Made by a program: the position numbers and the translations under genes. Below the pieces are notes generated by a model that did no database searches, was not told the DNA's origin, and worked only from the letters and a program-made list of their open reading frames with translations. Below are positions 57,409 to 64,000 of a DNA stretch of 64,000 bases, piece after piece. The DNA is from Sphingosinithalassobacter sp. CS137 (GTDB lineage Bacteria > Pseudomonadota > Alphaproteobacteria > Sphingomonadales > Sphingomonadaceae): positions 1,332,501 through 1,396,500 of the forward strand of contig NZ_CP060494.1 of the NCBI RefSeq assembly GCF_014334115.1, in the 5' to 3' direction. Every line of letters begins with the position of its first letter. Positions within the stretch are counted from its first letter, which is position 1.

Positions 57409-58875
57409 TTATAACGGAGGTTCGCGGTTCGCGCCAGTCTCGGCAAGGCGCTCGATCCGCGCGTCATGCTCGGTGCGGCCGAAGGGGAAGCGGCGGTAGA
57501 AGAGCGCCGCGCCGAAGCCGAGCCCCATGTAGAGCAGCGCGAAGATCAGCGTCAGCCGATCGATCGTCGCTTCGGGCACCGCGCCGGGATCGGCCGCTTC
57601 GGGAAAGCCCGCCGCGGTAAGGATCAGGCCGGCGGCGAAAATGCCCAGCCCGCTGGTGCATTTCTGGACGAAGAAGGCGCCGGCGAAGAACACGCCTTCG
57701 GAGCGGCGGCCGGTGTGCACCTCGCTATGCTCCACCACGTCCGCCATCATCGAGGCACCGAGGATGGTCGAGGAGATGCCGCACGCCGCGTTGATGGTGA
57801 AGATACCGAACAGCAGCGGCAGCATCCACGGATCGCCCGGTGCCGGAAACAGCCCCGCCAGCCGCAGCAGATAGGGCGAGGCGAGCAGACAGGCGGCGGC
57901 GATCATGAAGCTCATCGCCGCGACCGGCTTGCCGATGCGCCGCGCGATCCGCGGGGCGACGAAAAAGGCGATCATCGCGCCGGCGAACAGCACGCCGGCG
58001 AGCAGCTGAAAGGCATAGGCCTCGAACCGCCAGACATAGGCGTAGAGATAGTTGGACAGCGCGAAGCTGACGCCCTGCGCCGTATAATAGCAGAGCCCCG
58101 CCCCCATCAGCACCGCGAAGGCACGGTTGCGGATCGTTTCGCCCAGCTCGCGGAAATTGTCGGCCAGCGTCTGGCGATCGCGCATCGCCGGCCGCGGCAG
58201 GCGGGCGATCTCGTGATGCGTTCCGCGCGCCGAGACCAGGATCGCCACCACCATCGCGATGCCGCTGGCGATCGCCAGGCCGACATAGCCGCCGCGGTTG
58301 AGCAGCCCGCTTTCCTGCCCGGGCTCGGGCGCCAGGAAGATGGTGTAGGAGACGATCAGCATGCCGAGCCCGCCCGCCCATCCGAACAGATAGCGATAGG
58401 CCATGATCCGGGTGCGATCGTCGTAATCGGCGGTGAGCTCGGCGCTGAGCGCCTGGCTGGGCACTTCATAGGCGGAGATCGCGCTGCGCACGAGCACCGA
58501 CATGGCGAAGACCCAGAACAGCATCCCGCCCTGCGACCATTCGGGCGGGTTCCACAGCAAGAGCCAGAACATCAGGATCGGAAAGGCCGAGGCATACATC
58601 CAGGGATGCCGTCGCCCCCAGCGCGTGCGCGTGCGGTCCGAAAGAAAACCGATCGCGGGATCGACGAACGCGTCGAGGATCAGCGCGCACATGATCGCGA
58701 AGCCCACTTCGGCGGCGGGCAGCCCCAGCACCTGATTGTAGAACAGCAGGAGGAAGGTGGAGAAGGCGAAATCCTTCACCCCATAGGCGATCGTGCCGAA
58801 GCCGTAGGCAAGCGTGGTCCCGGTCGCGAGGCGGCGGGCAGGCGGAACGCCCGCCGGGCGAAGGAGTTCGGGCAT
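57409..58875 (-). CDS. GPH/MFS sugar-type transporter
   Basis: 488 aa from the ATG at 58875, preceded by GGAGAG. About 12 helices with DAFVDPAIGFLSDRTRTRWGRRHPWMY, the hallmark of glycoside-pentoside-hexuronide:cation symporters (MelB-like). Substrate unknown. Its stop is 8 bp from the antitoxin start. Confidence 0.9.
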   Translation of the reverse strand: MPELLRPAGVPPARRLATGTTLAYGFGTIAYGVKDFAFSTFLLLFYNQVLGLPAAEVGFAIMCALILDAFVDPAIGFLSDRTRTRWGRRHPWMYASAFPILMFWLLLWNPPEWSQGGMLFWVFAMSVLVRSAISAYEVPSQALSAELTADYDDRTRIMAYRYLFGWAGGLGMLIVSYTIFLAPEPGQESGLLNRGGYVGLAIASGIAMVVAILVSARGTHHEIARLPRPAMRDRQTLADNFRELGETIRNRAFAVLMGAGLCYYTAQGVSFALSNYLYAYVWRFEAYAFQLLAGVLFAGAMIAFFVAPRIARRIGKPVAAMSFMIAAACLLASPYLLRLAGLFPAPGDPWMLPLLFGIFTINAACGISSTILGASMMADVVEHSEVHTGRRSEGVFFAGAFFVQKCTSGLGIFAAGLILTAAGFPEAADPGAVPEATIDRLTLIFALLYMGLGFGAALFYRRFPFGRTEHDARIERLAETGANREPPL

Positions 58876-59046
58876 CGTCTCTCCAGCAGCGTGTTTGTTG
58901 CGCAGCATAGAAGCCGCCGGAGGCCGGTCAATCACCGCAGTTTGGAAAAACGGGTATGCCCCGGCTTGTTCGAGGCGCGCTCGCGCGCTAGCGAGCATGG
59001 CAGGACTGCGCGCCGTTCGAAGGCGCGGGACGGAAGAGAGGACGCC

Positions 59047-60216
59047 ATGGCGCTGGACCCCGAAACCTTCGACGCCCTGATCGACACGATCCGCCGGTTC
59101 GTCGCCGAACGGCTGCGCCCGCTGGAGGCGCAGGTCGAGGCGGACGATGCGATTCCCGACGCCGTCATCGAGGAGATGAAGGCGATGGGCCTGTTCGGCC
59201 TGTCGATCGCCGAGGAATATGGCGGGCTGGCGCTGACGATGGCCGAGGAATGCAGGGTGGCGATCGAGCTGGGCCGCACGACGCCTGCGTTCCGCTCGGC
59301 GTTCGGGACCAATGTCGGCATCGGCAGCCAGGGGCTGGTGATGGCCGGCACCGACGCGCAGAAGGCACAGTGGCTGCCACGGATCGCGAGCGGCGAGATC
59401 GTCACGAGCTTCGCGCTGACCGAGCCCGACGTCGGATCCGATTCGGGCGCGGTGAAGGCGCGCGCAGTGAAGGAGCCCGGATCAGGGTCCGGGCCAGGGG
59501 GCGACGTCTATCGGCTCTCGGGCACCAAGCGCTACATCACCAATGCGGACAAGGCCGACCTGTTCACGGTGATGGCGCGGACCAGCGACGATCCGGGCGC
59601 ACGCGGCGTCTCGGCATTCCTCGTCCCGCGCGACCTGCCCGGCGTCTCGGTGGGCGAAGCCGAGAAGAAGATGGGGCAGAAGGGCGCGAAAGTGGCCGAC
59701 GTCACCTTCGACGACGTGCCCGTTCCCGCCGCGAACCGCCTGGGCGCCGAGGGCGAGGGCTTCAAGATCGCGATGCGCGTGCTCGATCGCGGGCGGCTGC
59801 ATATTTCGGCGGTGTGCGTGGGCGTGGCCGAACGACTGATCGCCGATTGCGTCGCCTATGCCAGCGAGCGCGTCCAGTTCGGCAAGCCGATCGCCGAACA
59901 CCAACTGATCCAGGCGATGATCGCCGATTCGAAGACCGAGGCGCTGGCGGCAAAGGCACTGGTGCTCGAAACCGCGGCGAAGAAGGACGCGGGCGAAAAT
60001 GTGGTGATGGAATCGGCCGCATCGAAGCTCTTCGCGTCCGAGATGGTGGGCCGAGTCGCCGATCGCGCGGTGCAGATCTTCGGCGGCGCGGGCTATATCG
60101 CCGACTATGGGATCGAGCGGCTCTATCGCGACGTGCGGCTGTTCCGCATCTACGAAGGCACGACACAGATCCAGCAGCTGATCGTCGCGCGCGAAACGCT
60201 GAAGCGCGGCGGCTGA
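59047..60216 (+). CDS. Acyl-CoA dehydrogenase
   Basis: 389 aa flavoprotein. Signature FALTEPDVGSDSGA, the catalytic region IYEGTTQIQQLIVAR near the C-terminus with its Glu, and YASERVQFGKPIAEHQLIQ. Oxidises acyl-CoA, chain length not readable. Followed after 17 bp by an SDR gene. Confidence 0.93.
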   Translation: MALDPETFDALIDTIRRFVAERLRPLEAQVEADDAIPDAVIEEMKAMGLFGLSIAEEYGGLALTMAEECRVAIELGRTTPAFRSAFGTNVGIGSQGLVMAGTDAQKAQWLPRIASGEIVTSFALTEPDVGSDSGAVKARAVKEPGSGSGPGGDVYRLSGTKRYITNADKADLFTVMARTSDDPGARGVSAFLVPRDLPGVSVGEAEKKMGQKGAKVADVTFDDVPVPAANRLGAEGEGFKIAMRVLDRGRLHISAVCVGVAERLIADCVAYASERVQFGKPIAEHQLIQAMIADSKTEALAAKALVLETAAKKDAGENVVMESAASKLFASEMVGRVADRAVQIFGGAGYIADYGIERLYRDVRLFRIYEGTTQIQQLIVARETLKRGG

Positions 60217-60233
60217 ACCGAGGGAGAGAGACT

Positions 60234-61022
60234 ATGGACGTCAATTCGCTGTTCCGGCTGGACGGCAAGATCGCGCTCGTCACCGGCGGGTCGCGCGGCA
60301 TCGGGCGGATGATCGCCGAGGGCTTCGTCGCTTCGGGCGCGAAGGTCTATGTCAGCTCGCGCAAGGCCGAGGCGTGCCAGGAAACCGCCGACGAGCTGGG
60401 CGAGAATTGCATTGCGCTGCCGCAGGACGTCTCGACGGTGGAAGGCTGCAAGGCGCTCGCCGCGCAGCTCGCCGAGCGCGAGGACGAGCTCGACATCCTG
60501 GTCAACAACGCCGGCGCGGCCTGGGGCGAGCCGTTCGACAGCTTCCCCGAAAGCGGTTGGGACAAGGTGATGGACCTCAACGTCAAATCGCCCTTCTTCC
60601 TGACGCAGGCGCTGCACGGCATGCTGAAGGCCGCCGCGAGCGAGGATCGTCCGGCCAAGGTGATCAACATCACTTCGATCGACGGTCAGCGCGTGAACCC
60701 GTGGGAGACCTACAGCTATCAGGCGTCGAAGGCGGCGCTGATCCACCTGACGCGGCGGATGGCGGCGCGGCTGATCGAGGACCAGATCGTCGTCAGCTCG
60801 CTCGCCCCCGGCGCCTTTCCGAGCAACATGAACAAGGTTGCGCGCGACCATGGCGACCAGGTCGCCAAGCGGCTCCCGGCCGGCCGGGTCGGCCAGGACG
60901 AGGACATGGCGGGCGCCGCCATCTATCTCGCCAGCCGCGCGGGCGACTATGTGGTGGGCGAGACGCTGACGGTCGACGGCGGCGTGGTGAATGCGAACCT
61001 GACGAGCAGCATCGACAGCTAA
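60234..61022 (+). CDS. Short-chain dehydrogenase/reductase
   Basis: 262 aa. TGGSRGIG cofactor motif (~18-25), NNAG, the catalytic Tyr-x3-Lys in YSYQASKAA and a C-terminal DGGVV. Probably works with the acyl-CoA dehydrogenase in one operon, for example as a beta-oxidation-type hydroxyacyl dehydrogenase or in degradation of a particular acid (inference). Confidence 0.92.
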   Translation: MDVNSLFRLDGKIALVTGGSRGIGRMIAEGFVASGAKVYVSSRKAEACQETADELGENCIALPQDVSTVEGCKALAAQLAEREDELDILVNNAGAAWGEPFDSFPESGWDKVMDLNVKSPFFLTQALHGMLKAAASEDRPAKVINITSIDGQRVNPWETYSYQASKAALIHLTRRMAARLIEDQIVVSSLAPGAFPSNMNKVARDHGDQVAKRLPAGRVGQDEDMAGAAIYLASRAGDYVVGETLTVDGGVVNANLTSSIDS

Positions 61023-61079
61023 GAGCGGCACGGGCGAGCCCCGGCGCGCCCTGCGCCGGCGGCCCGCACGCGCTGCCGT

Positions 61080-63335
61080 CTAACGCGCGATGCCGCCCGC
61101 CGCGAGCACCGCCAGCGTCACCAGCTCGCTGGCGCTCGAAGTCATCGCCGCGACCTGGATCGGCTTTTCCATGCCGATCAGCATCGGGCCGATGGTGGCG
61201 TCGCCGCCCAGTTCGCGGAGCAGCTTGGCCGAGATGTTCGCCGACTGGAGCCCAGGCATGATCAGCACGTTCGCGGGGCCGGACAGGCGGGCGAAGGGAT
61301 AGTTGGCGAGCTGGCGCGGGTTGAGTGCGACGTCGGGCGCCATTTCGCCTTCATATTCGAAGCCCGGCGCCTGCTCGTCGAGCACCTTCACCGCGGCACG
61401 GATATTGTCGAGCCAGCGGCCTTCGGGATTGCCGAAGGTGGAGTAGCTGAGGAAGGCGACTCGCGGTTCGTGGCCCATCCGCCGCGCCACCTGCGCCGCG
61501 CCGACCGCGATCTGCGCCAGTTCCTCGCCCGAGGGGCGCTCGTTGACGGTAGTGTCGGCGATGAAGACGGTGTGCGACTGGCCGACCAGCACGTGCATGC
61601 CGAACGAAGTGCGATCGGGCTCCTCGTCGATCACGCGGCGGATCTGGCGCATCGTCTCGGCGTAGGTGCGGGTGATGCCGGTGAGCATCACATCGCCTTC
61701 GCCGAGCTGGAGCAACAGCGCGCCGAAGATGTTGCGATCCTGATTGACCATCCGCTCGCAATCGCGGCGCAGATAGCCGCGCCGCTGGAGCCGGGCATAG
61801 AGGAAATCGACCATCTGCGGCACCAGCGGCGAATTGCGGCTGTTGTGCAGCTCGAACTCGTTCGGATTCGCGCCCAGTGCCTCGAGCCGCTCGTGCACGC
61901 TTTCGCGGCCGACGAGCACGGGCGTGCCATAGCCGCCTTCCTTGAACGCGATCGCGGCGCGCAGGACGACTTCCTCCTCGCCCTCGGCGAAGATCACGCG
62001 CTTGGGATTGGCGCGCGCGCCCTCATAGGCGAGCGTCAGCACCGAAGTCGTCGGATTGAGCCGGCCGCGCAGCGTCTGGCGATAGGCGTCCATGTCCTCG
62101 ATCGCCTTGGTGGCCACGCCCGAATCCATCGCCGCCTGAGCGACCGCGGCCGGCACGATTTCCATCAGCCGCGGGTCGAACGGCGCAGGGATGATGTAAT
62201 CGGGTCCGAAGCTGTGCTGGACGCCATAGGCCGTCGCCACTTCCTCGGGCACCTGCTGCCGCGCGAGCTGGGCCAGCGCCTCGGCGGCGGCGACCTTCAT
62301 CGCATCGTTGATCGTCGTCGCGCGCACGTCGAGCGCGCCGCGGAAGATGAAGGGGAAGCCGAGCACGTTGTTGACCTGGTTCGGATAGTCCGACCGGCCG
62401 GTCGCGATGATCACGTCGGGGCGCGCGCGCTTCGCTTCGGGCGGCGTGATCTCCGGATCGGGATTGGCCATCGCGAACACGATCGGCCGCGGCGCCATCT
62501 TCGCCAGCAGCTCGGCCGGCAGCGCGCCCGCCGCCGAGAGGCCCATGAACACGTCGGCCCCTTCGAGCGCATCGGCGAGGCTTCGCCGATCGGTCTCGGC
62601 GGCATGCGCCGACTGCCACTGGTTCACGCCCTCGCGGCCGCGCCAGATCACACCGGTCCGATCGAGCATCAGCAGATTGTCCTGCGGCAGCCCCATCGCC
62701 TTGATCAGATCGGCGCAGGCGATCGCCGCGGCACCCGCGCCGTTCATCACCACCTTGGTCGCCTTGATGTCGCGCCCGGTGAGGTGCAGCGCGTTGATGA
62801 GCCCCGCCGCAGCGATGATCGCGGTGCCGTGCTGATCGTCGTGGAAGACGGGAATGTTCATGCGCTCGCGCAGCGTCTGTTCGATGACGAAGCACTCGGG
62901 GCTCTTGATGTCCTCGAGATTGATGCCGCCGAAGCTGGGTTCGAGCAGCTCGACCGCATCGATGAAGCGATCGACGTCCTCGGTCTTGAGCTCGAGATCG
63001 ATCGAATCGACGTCGGCGAAGCGCTTGAACAGCACCGCCTTGCCTTCCATCACCGGCTTGGAGGCAAGCGCACCCAGATTGCCGAGGCCCAGGATGGCAG
63101 TGCCGTTCGAGATGACGGCGACGAGATTGCCCTTGGCGGTATAGTCATAGGCCTTGCCGGGATCCTCCGCGATCGCGCGCACCGGCACGGCCACGCCGGG
63201 CGAATAGGCGAGCGCCAGATCGCGCTGGGTGCTCATCGGCTTCGACGCGATGATCTCGATCTTGCCGGGCCGCCCCTCTGAGTGGAACAGCAGCGCTTCG
63301 CGTTCGGAAAATTCGACGTTGCTGCCTTCGTTCAT
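61080..63335 (-). CDS. maeB: NADP-dependent malic enzyme with phosphotransacetylase-like domain
   Basis: 751 aa from the ATG at 63335, the length of MaeB. N-terminal malic domain ([22 protein letters not shown], then [11 protein letters not shown]) and NAD(P)-binding domain ([17 protein letters not shown]), then a C-terminal phosphate acetyl/butyryltransferase-like domain (residues ~430-751: [16 protein letters not shown]). The latter is regulatory in MaeB, binding acetyl-CoA. Makes pyruvate and NADPH from malate. Confidence 0.96.
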   Translation of the reverse strand: MNEGSNVEFSEREALLFHSEGRPGKIEIIASKPMSTQRDLALAYSPGVAVPVRAIAEDPGKAYDYTAKGNLVAVISNGTAILGLGNLGALASKPVMEGKAVLFKRFADVDSIDLELKTEDVDRFIDAVELLEPSFGGINLEDIKSPECFVIEQTLRERMNIPVFHDDQHGTAIIAAAGLINALHLTGRDIKATKVVMNGAGAAAIACADLIKAMGLPQDNLLMLDRTGVIWRGREGVNQWQSAHAAETDRRSLADALEGADVFMGLSAAGALPAELLAKMAPRPIVFAMANPDPEITPPEAKRARPDVIIATGRSDYPNQVNNVLGFPFIFRGALDVRATTINDAMKVAAAEALAQLARQQVPEEVATAYGVQHSFGPDYIIPAPFDPRLMEIVPAAVAQAAMDSGVATKAIEDMDAYRQTLRGRLNPTTSVLTLAYEGARANPKRVIFAEGEEEVVLRAAIAFKEGGYGTPVLVGRESVHERLEALGANPNEFELHNSRNSPLVPQMVDFLYARLQRRGYLRRDCERMVNQDRNIFGALLLQLGEGDVMLTGITRTYAETMRQIRRVIDEEPDRTSFGMHVLVGQSHTVFIADTTVNERPSGEELAQIAVGAAQVARRMGHEPRVAFLSYSTFGNPEGRWLDNIRAAVKVLDEQAPGFEYEGEMAPDVALNPRQLANYPFARLSGPANVLIMPGLQSANISAKLLRELGGDATIGPMLIGMEKPIQVAAMTSSASELVTLAVLAAGGIAR

Positions 63336-63497
63336 CGCTTGCCACTCACCCTGGTTTCTCGGCGCCTCGCGTCTCCGGATGGGCTTGTTCCGAGGTCCGC
63401 CGCTCCGCATAAGCCCTGTCCCCGGCTCTTGCGGCACGGGACATGCCGGAACAAGACCGGCAGGACGTTTTTTTGCTCGCTGGACGCTACGTACGCC

Positions 63498-64000
63498 ATG
63501 GCCGACGCCCCCGCCCCCACGCCGATGATGGCGCAATATCTGGCGCTGAAGGCCGAGGCGGAGGATTGCCTGCTGTTCTATCGCATGGGCGATTTTTTCG
63601 AGCTGTTCTTCGAGGATGCGAAGATCGCCAGCGCCTGCCTCGACATCGCGCTCACCGCGCGCGGCGAGCATGAGGGCGCGAAGATCCCGATGTGCGGCGT
63701 GCCGGTGCATTCGGCCGAAGCCTATCTCGCCCGGCTGATCAAGGCGGGGCATCGGGTGGCGATCGCCGAACAGGTCGAAACCCCCGAGGAAGCGAAGAAG
63801 CGCGGCGGATCCAAGGCGCTCGTCGCGCGCGCGATCGTGCGCGTCGTGACGGCGGGCACGCTGACCGAGGAAGCGCTGCTCGACAGCCGCGCCGCCAACT
63901 GGTGCGCAGCCGTGGGCGAAGCGGGTGGCGAAGTCGCGATCGCCTGCGCCGACATTTCGACCGGCCGGTTCGAAGTGATCGAATGCGGCGCCGAGCGGTC
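63498..64000 (+). CDS. mutS: DNA mismatch repair protein MutS, N-terminal part
   Basis: Open at the right edge. The visible 167 residues are the mismatch-recognition domain: [33 protein letters not shown], with the Phe-x-Glu-like FFELF wedge region, then [37 protein letters not shown] and [14 protein letters not shown]. Divergent from maeB. Confidence 0.96.
   Translation, partial: MADAPAPTPMMAQYLALKAEAEDCLLFYRMGDFFELFFEDAKIASACLDIALTARGEHEGAKIPMCGVPVHSAEAYLARLIKAGHRVAIAEQVETPEEAKKRGGSKALVARAIVRVVTAGTLTEEALLDSRAANWCAAVGEAGGEVAIACADISTGRFEVIECGAER

Noticed and set aside
57466..59046. In-frame extension upstream of the acyl-CoA dehydrogenase
   Set aside because: It runs antisense through the GPH transporter; the true start at 59047 begins a normal acyl-CoA dehydrogenase N-terminus.

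Overview
The window looks like a piece of a high-GC alphaproteobacterial chromosome, most likely from the Sphingomonadales (Sphingomonas or a close relative). This is inferred from the strong G/C third-position bias, a DUF4167 protein, a class I PhaR, a split cobalamin methionine synthase beside metF, and the order hemW / PBP activator / rsmI / yraN / gshB / DedA / xerC. No rRNA gene is present to confirm it. Gene density is high. Many neighbours share ATGA stop/start overlaps, for example hisS>prfA>103-aa protein>prmC and ArsR-methyltransferase>metF.

Layout. 1-2.2 kb: end of a polysaccharide flippase, a CBS-domain protein and a small membrane protein. 2.3-6.8 kb (minus strand): DUF4167, prmC, a small unknown protein, prfA, hisS. 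6.9-12.5 kb: tRNA-Gly, hemW, a PBP-activator-like lipoprotein, rsmI, yraN, gshB, a DedA protein, meeting xerC head-on. 13.5-23.4 kb: transaldolase-like fsa, a DUF2490 protein, priA, an HtrA-like membrane protease, Ada, a PilZ protein, a DEAD-box helicase and an unknown exported protein. 23.6-29.4 kb: the F1 ATP synthase operon atpH-A-G-D-C, with two non-ATPase genes and a hairpin array inserted. 29.4-34.3 kb: EamA transporter, lone cpaF, a two-lobed aspartic protease with PDZ, a 62-aa membrane protein and an exported methyltransferase-like protein. 34.3-38.3 kb: a compact PHA locus (phaR, short PhaC-like hydrolase, thiolase), then alr. 38.3-42.5 kb: an MHS transporter, then an accessory two-gene cassette (unknown protein plus XRE-ImmA/IrrE metallopeptidase). 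42.5-49.7 kb: a FAD-dependent oxidoreductase and the methionine/folate operon (ArsR-methyltransferase, metF, two halves of metH). 49.7-54.6 kb: two tiny lipoproteins, aldo/keto reductase, methyltransferase, an atypical lipoprotein, a TonB-like protein. 54.6-57.4 kb: an ScfR/RamB-type regulator divergent from aceA (glyoxylate shunt), and a Doc/AbrB toxin-antitoxin pair. 57.4-64 kb: GPH-type transporter, acyl-CoA dehydrogenase plus SDR, NADP-malic enzyme and the beginning of mutS.

How the genes work together. PrmC methylates the GGQ glutamine of release factors and sits beside prfA. The ArsR-methyltransferase has a perfect 10+2+10 palindrome just before its own start, which fits an S-adenosylhomocysteine-type regulator of the following metF-metH genes. 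The ScfR-like regulator shares a short intergenic region, rich in TGTAAA/TTTACA inverted repeats, with isocitrate lyase, its classical target. PHA polymer metabolism, acyl-CoA dehydrogenase, the glyoxylate shunt and malic enzyme form a carbon-storage and acetyl-CoA theme.

The least explained items are: a ~125-nt intergenic repeat family (two full copies and one core copy); a hairpin repeat of CCCTCCCGC/GCGGGAGGG type at three loci, two of them inside operons; two foreign-looking genes inside the ATP synthase operon; and the unknown/XRE-ImmA cassette. All family assignments come from reading motifs; no database search was run.
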